This document shows positions 42,875-50,011 of a DNA stretch of 64,000 nt, piece after piece; the first letter of the stretch is position 1, and each line of letters starts with the position of its first letter. Location of the stretch: the NCBI GenBank assembly GCA_966250385.1, contig CBINHC010000006.1:62001-126000 (forward strand), written 5' to 3'. The notes beneath the pieces are model-generated. The model worked only from the letters and a program-made list of their open reading frames with translations, ran no database searches and was not told where the DNA came from. A program made the translations under genes and the position numbers. Source of the DNA: DASWTL01 sp966250385. Lineage in GTDB: Bacteria; Bacteroidota; Bacteroidia; Sphingobacteriales; Sphingobacteriaceae.

Positions 42875-42958
42875 CAGTGCTTTTAACATGGGTTCAAAGT
42901 GTTACGGGATTTCTTTTGTTCAGGGCTGTCAGTAATGCCCGAATTATAGTTTAGGGAA

Positions 42959-43828
42959 GTGGGACGATATTTATCTGATTTTAAAAAATTAATCAAGCTC
43001 AGGCTTACCTTTTTAGTGGTGTTTTCCGCATCGATCTCCTTTTTGATCGGCAGTCGCGAACAGGGAGAGATCCATTGGGGTAACTGGCTGTTATTGACGC
43101 TTGGCGGATTCCTGGTGACCGGGTGTGCCAATGGCTTTAATGAGATCATTGAAAAGGACCTGGATAAGCTGATGAAGCGGACCAGCGACCGTCCGATCCC
43201 ATCGGGGCGGATGGCGACCGGTCAGGCGCTCGTACTCAGCCTGCTGATGGGCATCGCCGGGACCATGATCCTTCTACGGCTGAACCTTCTTACGGGTATT
43301 CTTTCTGTTTTTTCGATTTTCCTGTACGCTATTCTGTATACGCCGTTAAAGCAGAAGTCGCCGGTCGCCGTTTTTGTCGGGGCGTTTCCGGGCGCACTCC
43401 CCCCGCTGATCGGCTATTTTGCAGCCTTTGACCGGCCGCAGATCTCCTGGATCCCGGTGATTCTGTTCCTGATCCAGTTTGTCTGGCAGTTCCCGCACTT
43501 CTGGGCAATCGCCTGGGTACTGGATGATGACTATAAGAAGGCCGGGTTCCGGCTTCTGCCGACCACCCGTCGTGATAAACCGAGCGCGTTTATCAACCTT
43601 ATTTCTACCCTTATCCTGATCCCGGTCAGTTTGATGCCTTTCTTTTACGAATTCGGGGGATACTTCCTGGGCGGAATTTCCCTGGTGTGTGGATTGGTTT
43701 TTGCGTGGTTCGCCCTGAAGCTGTATCAGACGCTTGAACTTGCGGATGCAAAGAAGGTCATGTACGGATCCTTCCTGTATCTTCCGGTGGTTCAGCTAAC
43801 CCTATTATTTGATTTTATTGTTAAGTAA
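42959..43828 (+). CDS. ctaB: Protoheme IX farnesyltransferase (heme O synthase)
   Basis: 289 residues, UbiA-type membrane prenyltransferase that adds a farnesyl group to heme B to give heme O, a precursor of heme A for the oxidase. The motif around NGFNEIIEKDLDKLMKRTSDRP (first Asp-rich region) and DDDYKKAGFRLLP (second) are present. The start is GTG 42959 with a GGGAA sequence upstream. It begins the accessory run ctaB-subunit III-subunit III-subunit IV-Sco. Confidence 0.95.
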   Translation: MGRYLSDFKKLIKLRLTFLVVFSASISFLIGSREQGEIHWGNWLLLTLGGFLVTGCANGFNEIIEKDLDKLMKRTSDRPIPSGRMATGQALVLSLLMGIAGTMILLRLNLLTGILSVFSIFLYAILYTPLKQKSPVAVFVGAFPGALPPLIGYFAAFDRPQISWIPVILFLIQFVWQFPHFWAIAWVLDDDYKKAGFRLLPTTRRDKPSAFINLISTLILIPVSLMPFFYEFGGYFLGGISLVCGLVFAWFALKLYQTLELADAKKVMYGSFLYLPVVQLTLLFDFIVK

Positions 43829-43833
43829 GTGAA

Positions 43834-44415
43834 ATGAAAACAACCTTAGTAATGGAAGAGGAAAAGATGAATCTTAAAGCGAAGAAGTTCCTGATGTGGC
43901 TTTTTCTGATTTCTTCTTTTATGCTGTTCGCAGCATTAACCAGTGCCTTTATCGTATATACCGGTGGTAATCCGGCCCGGGGAATCAAATCCCTTTTGCC
44001 CCAGGCATTCATCTATAGTTCCGCCGCCATCGTTCTGAGCAGTATCACCATGCATACGGCATACCTTTCGGCGAAGAAAATGCAGCTGCAGAAGCAGAAA
44101 ATGTATCTGGTGGCCACTATTCTGCTCGGGGTCGTGTTTTTTGTGATGCAGCTGGTGTCCTGGCGGACACTTGTCGGACAGGGCATTTATTTTGTAAACT
44201 TTAATGCTTCCCAATCCTTTATCTATGTGTTTACCGGGGCTCACCTCGTACACATTATCGCCGGGCTGCTGATGCTGGTCAATGCATTCTTCGGTGCGAT
44301 GAAAGGTATACCCCAGGTGCGGAATATTTTCAAAATGGAGATGGCCTCAATTTTTTGGCATTTTCTGGATATACTATGGATATATCTGTATGTTTTCTTA
44401 CTTTTGAATCAATAA
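43834..44415 (+). CDS. Cytochrome c oxidase subunit III-like membrane protein (first copy)
   Basis: 193 residues with five hydrophobic helices; it aligns with heme-copper oxidase subunit III: LMWLFLISSFMLFAALTSAFIVY, then FTGAHLVHIIAGLLMLVNAFF and FWHFLDILWIYLYVFLLL at the C-terminus. A shorter and more divergent member than the next gene, with two tandem copies, an arrangement common in Bacteroidota. It may take the place of one helix set of subunit III or aid assembly. Confidence 0.88.
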   Translation: MKTTLVMEEEKMNLKAKKFLMWLFLISSFMLFAALTSAFIVYTGGNPARGIKSLLPQAFIYSSAAIVLSSITMHTAYLSAKKMQLQKQKMYLVATILLGVVFFVMQLVSWRTLVGQGIYFVNFNASQSFIYVFTGAHLVHIIAGLLMLVNAFFGAMKGIPQVRNIFKMEMASIFWHFLDILWIYLYVFLLLNQ

Positions 44416-44438
44416 AAATTAACTGATAATACTTCTAA

Positions 44439-45128
44439 ATGAGTACTGCTGTATCACAACTTGATGAAATAAAAGACGACGCCTGGAGCGGTGGCAAATC
44501 TCCTTTTGCCGTAGAGTATGGCAAGATTATGATGTGGTTCTTCCTACTGTCAGATGCCTTTACTTTTTCCGCGTTTCTCGTGTATTACGGTTCGCAACGG
44601 TTTAGCCAGATTTCATGGCCTGATCCGGATGTCGTGTTCCAGTCCATTCCCGGTATCGCCGATCACGGGTATCCGTTGGTCTTTGTCGGTATCATGACAT
44701 TTATCCTGATTATGAGTTCCGTTACCATGGTGCTTGCGGTTGAAGCGGGTCACAGACGGGCAAAGAAAGAAGTGGTATGGTGGATGGTCGCTACGATTAT
44801 CGGCGGCCTGATGTTCCTGGGTTGCCAGGCTCTTGAGTGGACGCACCTGCACCATGAAGGTTACTGGTGGGGAAGTTTCCCGGAAAGTTATAAAGGTGCC
44901 GAGCAAACAGGAGCACTACAGTTCTCGAATCTATTCTTCACCATTACCGGATTCCACGGGTTCCACGTTTTTACCGGTGTGATCATCAATGTCATTATCC
45001 TGTTCATGGCGATGGGTAATGTTTTTGAGAAACGGAAAACCTACTTAATGGTTGAAAAGGTCGGTTTATACTGGCACTTCGTTGACCTGGTTTGGGTATT
45101 CGTATTTACGTTCTTCTATCTGGTATAA
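44439..45128 (+). CDS. ctaE: Cytochrome c oxidase subunit III
   Basis: 229 residues with five to six membrane helices: GKIMMWFFLLSDAFTFSAFLVYYG, CQALEWTHLHHEGYWWG, LFFTITGFHGFHVFTGVIINVIILF and WHFVDLVWVFVFTFFYL. Typical subunit III has seven helices; this is the five-helix form seen in many bacteria. It binds subunit I and steadies the O2 pathway. It lies 23 nt after the first copy. Confidence 0.92.
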   Translation: MSTAVSQLDEIKDDAWSGGKSPFAVEYGKIMMWFFLLSDAFTFSAFLVYYGSQRFSQISWPDPDVVFQSIPGIADHGYPLVFVGIMTFILIMSSVTMVLAVEAGHRRAKKEVVWWMVATIIGGLMFLGCQALEWTHLHHEGYWWGSFPESYKGAEQTGALQFSNLFFTITGFHGFHVFTGVIINVIILFMAMGNVFEKRKTYLMVEKVGLYWHFVDLVWVFVFTFFYLV

Positions 45129-45147
45129 CTTTAACGGGACATTTTAA

Positions 45148-45492
45148 ATGGCTACAGAACATATTGACACACACGGTCACGCCGGCGAGCACGAAGGAAT
45201 GACCAAAACCAAGATCTGGCAGGTATTCTTCTATCTGCTGGGGATTACGACTCTGGAATTCTTTATCGCACTTTTCCTGATCCCAAAGGGATATATGGGA
45301 CAGGGTGTAGGTAACTTCAGTTATATTATCCTGACGCTGGTGAAGGCTTTTTACATCGTTGCATATTTCATGCACCTGAAATTCGAAAGATTCGCATTTA
45401 AAACGAGTATCATAGTATCCCTGTTGTTCATCGTTTATTTCATTGTTCTCTTACTTACTGAAGGTGCATATTTGCATATTCATATGAATTAA
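45148..45492 (+). CDS. Cytochrome c oxidase subunit IV (caa3-type)
   Basis: 114 residues. His-rich soluble N-terminus (DTHGHAGEHEGMTKTKIW) followed by three membrane helices (VFFYLLGITTLEFFIALFLIP, YIILTLVKAFYIVAYFMHLKF and SIIVSLLFIVYFIVLLLTEGAYLHIH), matching the COX4_pro family. The KAFYIVAYFMHLK motif is characteristic. It overlaps the Sco gene by 1 nt (TAATG). Confidence 0.9.
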   Translation: MATEHIDTHGHAGEHEGMTKTKIWQVFFYLLGITTLEFFIALFLIPKGYMGQGVGNFSYIILTLVKAFYIVAYFMHLKFERFAFKTSIIVSLLFIVYFIVLLLTEGAYLHIHMN

Positions 45493-46193
45493 TGAGATCC
45501 GCTTTTTCTTTTAAAAAGATTCTGATCCTGGTAGTCATTTTAGCACTGCCAGGATTTTTATATTATTTACTGCAGGAAAAAGGGAAGAACCGGTACAAGC
45601 CGCTCCCTTTTTATGGCCCAAAGGAAGTGCCGGGAACCTTTACCATGAGGCGCGGGAAGAAGATTCCGGATACCATATATCATCAGGTACGGGATTTCAG
45701 ACTGGTCAATCAGGCGGGAGATACGGTCCGGTTTCCTTCTCCTGAGCACCGGATAACCATCGTTAATTTCTTCTACACCACCTGCACCGGCGGCTGCAAA
45801 ATTAGCCAGATGGAGATGAAGCGGGTCCTTGCTGCCTTCGATAAGAACCCGATGATCCACTTTATTTCGGTTTCGGTCGATCCTGCGCGTGACAATACGG
45901 CCACGCTTCAGGCATATGGTGAATCGGTGGGTGCGGTCCCCGGAAAGTGGGACCTGCTGACGGGGAACCAATCCGCTATCTTTCAGATGGCCCGGGAGGA
46001 TTTTCTGCTCGATGTCATCCCGGACGCGGATCATCCGGGGGAAGTACTCCACAGTTCTTCGATCATATTGCTTGATCCGCAGCGACGGATCCGGGGCATG
46101 TATGATCCGGTGCGTAAACAGAGCGTTGATCTGCTCATTGACGAGACGAAGGTGTTGGTTGCAGAAGAAATCCGCAGCATAAAGAACAGATAG
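45492..46193 (+). CDS. SCO1/SenC family copper chaperone
   Basis: 233 residues, membrane-anchored by an N-terminal helix (ILILVVILALPGFLYYLL) with a periplasmic thioredoxin-like domain. The copper-binding CxxxC is Cys98 and Cys102 (FFYTTCTGGCKISQMEMKR) and the third ligand is His186 (GEVLHSSSIILLD). It delivers copper to the CuA site of subunit II. Its start codon overlaps the subunit IV stop, indicating translational coupling. Confidence 0.94.
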   Translation: MRSAFSFKKILILVVILALPGFLYYLLQEKGKNRYKPLPFYGPKEVPGTFTMRRGKKIPDTIYHQVRDFRLVNQAGDTVRFPSPEHRITIVNFFYTTCTGGCKISQMEMKRVLAAFDKNPMIHFISVSVDPARDNTATLQAYGESVGAVPGKWDLLTGNQSAIFQMAREDFLLDVIPDADHPGEVLHSSSIILLDPQRRIRGMYDPVRKQSVDLLIDETKVLVAEEIRSIKNR

Positions 46194-46293
46194 ATCCGGC
46201 ATGACCGGAGGTTGATGGGATAATCCGGCAAATCGAAATTTTGGTGATCCGGGGTTTCTCCGGCCCCGGAAAGAGTAATAGTTAACAATTGAC

Positions 46294-46839
46294 ATGAATT
46301 GGAGTGACAAAGTGATATTCCGGCTTATAGCCGCGACATCCGCAGTGGTTTTCCTGATTGTACTGGTGCTGCAAAGTAATATACTGACCATCTTTCCCGA
46401 TAAGACGGTGATCCCGGCATGGGTGCTGTCATTGCCGAAGCTGAACGCGTTTGTCAACGGCACCTGTTCGCTCCTTTTGCTCCTTTCGCTTTATTTCATA
46501 AAAAGAGGAAATATCAAGGTTCATAAGCGCCTGAACCTGTCTGCGTTTATCCTTTCTTCGCTGTTCCTGGTTTCGTATATTATTTTTCACTCCACGGGTA
46601 TCAAGACCACCTACGGAGGGCAGGGCGGCATACGGTTTGTGTATTATTTTATCCTGATCACCCATATTGTCCTTGCCGCAGCGGTACTGCCCCTGGTTTT
46701 TCTGAGTCTTTACCGCGGTTTGCAGATGCAGGTCGAGCGTCACCGTAAAATCGTTCGGTGGAGTTACCCGATCTGGCTGTATGTGACTATTACGGGAGTC
46801 ATCGTTTATATAATGATCGCTCCGTATTATTCGTTCTGA
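46294..46839 (+). CDS. DUF420 family membrane protein (cytochrome oxidase assembly-associated)
   Basis: 181 residues with four to five membrane helices: VIFRLIAATSAVVFLIVLVL, LNAFVNGTCSLLLLLSLYFI, LNLSAFILSSLFLVSYIIFHS and FILITHIVLAAAVLPLVFLSLYRG. It has the DUF420 histidines in HKRLN, IFHST and THIVLAAA and basic end WSYPIWLYVT. DUF420 genes sit in oxidase clusters in many bacteria. It lies 100 nt after Sco with no terminator between. Confidence 0.88.
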   Translation: MNWSDKVIFRLIAATSAVVFLIVLVLQSNILTIFPDKTVIPAWVLSLPKLNAFVNGTCSLLLLLSLYFIKRGNIKVHKRLNLSAFILSSLFLVSYIIFHSTGIKTTYGGQGGIRFVYYFILITHIVLAAAVLPLVFLSLYRGLQMQVERHRKIVRWSYPIWLYVTITGVIVYIMIAPYYSF

Positions 46840-46850
46840 TCAGGATAGAC

Positions 46851-46858
46851 TATATTTG
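46851..46858 (+). promoter_or_regulatory. -7 promoter box abutting the small Cys protein gene
   Basis: TATATTTG, exact consensus, four bases before ATG 46863, inside the 23-nt gap after the DUF420 gene. It is an internal promoter within the oxidase gene run. Confidence 0.55.
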
Positions 46859-46862
46859 TACT

Positions 46863-47132
46863 ATGAAAACACTGTTGAAGCTTCTTGTTATTGTGCTTTT
46901 CATTACGGCCTCTGCGGACTTTGCGTCTGCGCAGTGTGCCATGTGCTCGGCCACGGCTGAACACTCTGTCCATAACGGAAATACAGAAGGGCAGAGCCTT
47001 AATAAAGGTATCCTGTTCCTGCTTGCCACGCCCTACCTCCTGATTGCCGGAGTCGGCTTTGTCTGGTACAAAAAATTCCGCCGGAAAGACGTGGTCCTGG
47101 ATATGAAGGATGAAAAGATGTTTCTAAATTAA
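46863..47132 (+). CDS. Small exported membrane protein with CAMC motif
   Basis: 89 residues. Signal peptide (MKTLLKLLVIVLFITASADFASAQ) immediately followed by CAMC, a polar stretch, a second hydrophobic helix (GILFLLATPYLLIAGVGFVWY) and a basic cytoplasmic tail, KKFRRKD. Similar small proteins follow oxidase clusters in Bacteroidota. The CxxC could bind copper or be a redox pair; this is inference. The real start is ATG 46863, not an in-frame ATG at 46758 inside the DUF420 gene, because of the promoter box and signal peptide. Confidence 0.8.
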   Translation: MKTLLKLLVIVLFITASADFASAQCAMCSATAEHSVHNGNTEGQSLNKGILFLLATPYLLIAGVGFVWYKKFRRKDVVLDMKDEKMFLN

Positions 47133-47147
47133 TAACGCCGCGGAGCC

Positions 47148-47514
47148 TGAAATGCCCCCAAAAAGTTAGACACTTATTGGGGGCATTCATATGAAATCAA
47201 AAAAAGAAGGTATAGTATTCCATTTAAAACGAAGCTGCTTAAAGAGTATCTCCAAGGGACTCAATGTTCAAGACAACTCGCTGACAACACGGCATCTGCG
47301 ACAGGTATCTGCGAACTATAATTCAGCGATATCAAGCTGATGGACGTACTCCCAGCAATTGACCTGTAATGTGCTGTGTATGACGCATCATTCAAGCTAA
47401 GTTGTGTTCGTTCGGTTCTGGAGGATAACCTATCTTTGAGGGAGGCCGCCACGTAGTTTGCGGTGCGCCCAAATCTGATAAAGTAACTTTGTCCAAACTT
47501 TTGGGGTCACTTCA
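47148..47514 (+). mobile_element. IS3-like element relic (internally deleted), 367 bp
   Basis: The ends are imperfect inverted repeats: TGAAATGCCCCCAAAAAGTT (left, from 47148) and, read from the right end inward, TGAAGTGACCCCAAAAGTTT. Both begin TGAA and carry the CCCCAAAA core seen in IS3-type ends of Bacteroidota. GCC on each side (47145-47147 and 47515-47517) fits a 3-bp target duplication. The left end also folds on itself (CCCCCAA ... TTGGGGG). Inside are broken orfA pieces only, and no orfB remains. The interval to the next gene holds nothing else. Confidence 0.75.
47191..47362 (+). pseudogene. Frameshifted IS3-type orfA (HTH transposase subunit) fragment
   Basis: From ATG 47191 the first codons are followed by shifted frames that read FKTKLLKEYLQGTQCSRQLAD and then HGICDRYLRTIIQRYQ, both typical of IS3 orfA helix-turn-helix regions (LxKEYLxG, RQLAD, HGI). 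At least two frameshifts and an early stop make it dead. Confidence 0.65.
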
Positions 47515-47531
47515 GCCCCGGGGCTTTTTTT

Positions 47532-48209
47532 ATGCCTGAATTTTTTATGGTCAGACCAAGTACATTTCAATTCCTGGAACAGCTCGGATCAAACAATAAC
47601 CGGGATTGGTTTCAGGCTCACAAGAGTGAACATGATGCCGCCCGGGGGGACGTCCTGGTCTTTACGGGTGAGGTTCTCCGGGGGTTGTCCGCAATCGACC
47701 CGCTGATCAGTGCTGATCTTCGGCCGGCTAACTGTGTCCTTCGCATTTACCGCGATATCCGGTTCAGCAAGGACAAGACGCCTTATAAAACGCACTTCGG
47801 CGTGGGCATCTCGCCGACCGCAAAAAACTTCAGCGGTCCCGGCTATTATATCCATCTGGAGCCGGGCCGGTCCTTTGTTACTGCCGGCTGCTGGATGCCC
47901 GAACGGGAGGCGCTCCATGCCATCCGGCAGGAGATCGATTACAATTCGGTTGATTTTCATGAGATCCTGGCGGCACCTGCTTTTTCCCGGTTCTTCGGCG
48001 GGCTGGACCAGGAAGAACGGCTCAAAACTGCTCCGAAGGGTTATTCCGCCGACCATCCTGATATTGAATTCCTTCGGCTCAAGAGTTTTACGGCATCGGC
48101 GCAGGTTCGTGACGAGGTTTTGCTGGGTGACCGGGCGGTGTCGCAGGTGCTCGTGCGGATGGAGGCCCTGTACCCTTTGATGCAATTTTTGCGGAATGCT
48201 TTATCTTAA
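47532..48209 (+). CDS. DUF2461 family protein
   Basis: 225 residues, cytoplasmic. It matches the DUF2461/TIGR02453 family: TFQFLEQLGSNNNRDWFQAHK, RPANCVLRIYRDIRFSKDKTPYKTHFGVGI, GPGYYIHLEPGRSFVTAGCW, LKTAPKGYSADHPDIEFLRLKSF. The Phe-x-Lys-Asp-Lys-Thr-Pro-Tyr-Lys stretch is the family hallmark. Its role is unknown. It starts at ATG 47532 (47547 is possible), 14 nt after the relic's right flank. Confidence 0.88.
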   Translation: MPEFFMVRPSTFQFLEQLGSNNNRDWFQAHKSEHDAARGDVLVFTGEVLRGLSAIDPLISADLRPANCVLRIYRDIRFSKDKTPYKTHFGVGISPTAKNFSGPGYYIHLEPGRSFVTAGCWMPEREALHAIRQEIDYNSVDFHEILAAPAFSRFFGGLDQEERLKTAPKGYSADHPDIEFLRLKSFTASAQVRDEVLLGDRAVSQVLVRMEALYPLMQFLRNALS

Positions 48210-48227
48210 ATCTTTATTATTGCAGGC

Positions 48228-49067
48228 ATGAGAAAACTTACTCTTATCACCATTACAACCATTCTTCTTAGCTCTCTGAGCTCCTGCATTGTTCTTTCCA
48301 CCAAAAAATACAAGACGCTGCTGGCTCAGAAAGATTCTTTATCCGGCGGCTGGGATCAGGCCAAAGTGAAGATAGAGAGTCTGGAAGAGGAGATCGCGCG
48401 CCTGAAGTCCGATACCAGCCGGATCGGTGCGCAGGTACGTGACCTGCAGAGCCGGCTCCAGGGGCTTGATGCGAATTATGCGGCGTTGCGTGCGAACAGT
48501 TCTTCTGAAATCAATAAGCTTTCCGAGAATCTTAAAAAGCGTGAAGCGCGGCTGACCGAGGTTGAGGCGATTCTGCGCAAACGGGATGAAGCAACCAACG
48601 CACTTAAGGAAAAGCTGCAGAAAGCCCTGCTTGGTTTTCAGCAAAGCGGTCTGTCTGTTGACATCCGTAACGGGAAAGTATATGTTTCCCTTACTGATAA
48701 GCTGCTGTTCAATACCGGCAGTATCATCATTGACGAAAAAGGCAAGGCAGCCCTGAGGGAACTTGCAAAGGTTCTGCAGACGCAGCCGGAAATCCATATA
48801 TCGGTCGAAGGTCATACAGACAATCAGCGGGTCGTAAATCTGGGTCAGATCAAGGATAACTGGGATCTGAGCGTATTGCGTGCCACCTCCGTCGTCAGAT
48901 ACCTGACGGAATCCGAGAAGATCGACAATGGCCGGATCACAGCCACCGGTAAAGGAGAGTACCAGCCTATAGAAAGCGGAAACTCTCCCGAAGCGCGCAG
49001 CCGGAACCGGCGAATCGAAATCGTCCTTTCCCCGAAACTGGATGAACTTTATGAGCTGATTAAATAA
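48228..49067 (+). CDS. OmpA-family peptidoglycan-binding lipoprotein with coiled coil
   Basis: 279 residues. Lipoprotein signal (TILLSSLSSC, Cys20), a long coiled-coil helix (about 45-140: KIESLEEEIARLKSDTS, VRDLQSRLQGLDANYAALR, EINKLSENLKKREARLTEVEA), and a C-terminal OmpA domain with VSLTDKLLFNTGS, ISVEGHTDNQ, LSVLRATSVVRYL and RSRNRRIEIVL. It ties the outer membrane to the cell wall. An efficient terminator follows. Confidence 0.93.
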   Translation: MRKLTLITITTILLSSLSSCIVLSTKKYKTLLAQKDSLSGGWDQAKVKIESLEEEIARLKSDTSRIGAQVRDLQSRLQGLDANYAALRANSSSEINKLSENLKKREARLTEVEAILRKRDEATNALKEKLQKALLGFQQSGLSVDIRNGKVYVSLTDKLLFNTGSIIIDEKGKAALRELAKVLQTQPEIHISVEGHTDNQRVVNLGQIKDNWDLSVLRATSVVRYLTESEKIDNGRITATGKGEYQPIESGNSPEARSRNRRIEIVLSPKLDELYELIK

Positions 49068-49082
49068 AACGGAATTGCAAGA

Positions 49083-49116
49083 AGCCGGGTGATTTAAGGA
49101 TCATCCGGCTTTTTTC
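49083..49116. terminator. Bidirectional rho-independent terminator
   Basis: AAGCCGGGTGAT / ATCATCCGGCTT, a 12-bp stem with one G-U type mismatch, six-base loop and TTTTTT, between convergent OmpA and rfbC genes. Confidence 0.85.
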
Positions 49117-49665
49117 TTACAGCGATCTTTTGAACTCCTTAAAGGTCGGAAGTACCCGGTCTTTTTCAGACAGGACTGCCTCAGATTCTTCTATACCCCA
49201 CTGGATGCCCAGTTCCGGATCATTCCAGAGTACCCCGATTTCGGAGGCTTTATCATAGAAGCTGGTAACCTTATACAGGAAGATCGTGTCATCCTCCAGG
49301 GTCAGGAATCCGTGAAGGAAGCCCGGAGGGATGTAAAACATCTTCTGGTTTTCGCCGGAGAGTTCCAGCGCGACATGCCGGCCAAAGGTCGCCGACCCCG
49401 GGCGGATATCGACGGCTATATCCAGAACCCGTCCCCGGACGACCCGCACCAGTTTTCCCTGTGCGAACGGGTCGGCCTGTGCGTGAAGGCCCCTCAATGC
49501 GCCTTTCTGGGAAAAGGACTGGTTATCCTGTACAAAGTCCTCGCTGATTCCGGCAGCGGCGAACAGATTTTTATTGTAACTCTCGTAAAAATAGCCCCTG
49601 CCGTCTTTCCATATCTGCGGTTCAATCACAACTAAACCCCTGATGGGCGTTTCAATAAAGTTCAT
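49117..49665 (-). CDS. rfbC: dTDP-4-dehydrorhamnose 3,5-epimerase
   Basis: 182 residues, a cupin of the RmlC family that epimerises dTDP-4-keto-6-deoxyglucose at C3 and C5 on the way to dTDP-rhamnose. Motifs: GRGYFYESYN, FVQDNQSFSQKGALRGLHAQ (catalytic His in RGLH), AQGKLVRVVRG, and PPGFLHGFLTL. Its substrate-tyrosine loop is SFYDKASE. The open frame extends upstream on the same strand but the DUF4286 gene lies there, and ATG 49665 overlaps that gene's stop by 4 nt (ATGA). No other rml genes are seen. Confidence 0.92.
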   Translation of the reverse strand: MNFIETPIRGLVVIEPQIWKDGRGYFYESYNKNLFAAAGISEDFVQDNQSFSQKGALRGLHAQADPFAQGKLVRVVRGRVLDIAVDIRPGSATFGRHVALELSGENQKMFYIPPGFLHGFLTLEDDTIFLYKVTSFYDKASEIGVLWNDPELGIQWGIEESEAVLSEKDRVLPTFKEFKRSL

Positions 49666-49970
49666 ATCGTATCTACATATTCCATGATGGTGCTGAACGA
49701 AACAAACTTGTTTTCGAAATGCCTCTGGTGTTCTGCCTGGATCCGGTGGATAAATTCGTGCTGGTAATTCTGGTATTTGGCGAGGTTCTCCGCAACAAAC
49801 TGGATGCAGTAGGTTACGCCTTCGTTCGGGGAGTCGAGAACCCTGAGCAGCCGGTTGGACACGAAACTGCCGGTCGCCATGATGTCCGGGATGAAGGTAT
49901 TCCGGATATACCCGGTCCATTCGTCCTCAATGGCCTCATCAATGATGATCGTGACGTTATATAGAATCAT
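49662..49970 (-). CDS. DUF4286 family small protein
   Basis: 102 residues, cytoplasmic, of the ferredoxin-like/dimeric alpha-beta-barrel type: MILYNVTIIIDEAIEDEWTGYI, FIPDIMATGSFVSNRLLRVL, TYCIQFVAENLAKYQNYQHEFIHRIQ. Members of DUF4286 have no known function. It overlaps rfbC by 4 nt, so the two are cotranslated. An almost-consensus -7 box (TATCTTCG, one mismatch) ends four bases before the ATG, as in several other genes of this window. Confidence 0.85.
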   Translation of the reverse strand: MILYNVTIIIDEAIEDEWTGYIRNTFIPDIMATGSFVSNRLLRVLDSPNEGVTYCIQFVAENLAKYQNYQHEFIHRIQAEHQRHFENKFVSFSTIMEYVDTI

Positions 49971-50011
49971 TTTGCGAAGATAAAGTATTGCGCGAAAGTT
50001 TTCCGGCTGAA

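Noticed and set aside
45567..46463. 298-residue minus-strand ORF
   Set aside because: It is antisense to the Sco and DUF420 genes, both well supported.
47261..47452. 63-residue minus-strand ORF inside the IS relic
   Set aside because: It does not match a transposase in that frame, and the plus-strand pieces carry the orfA signature.
49666..49920. N-terminal extension of the rfbC frame upstream of ATG 49665
   Set aside because: This stretch is the out-of-frame shadow of the DUF4286 gene; RmlC proteins start near MNFIET.
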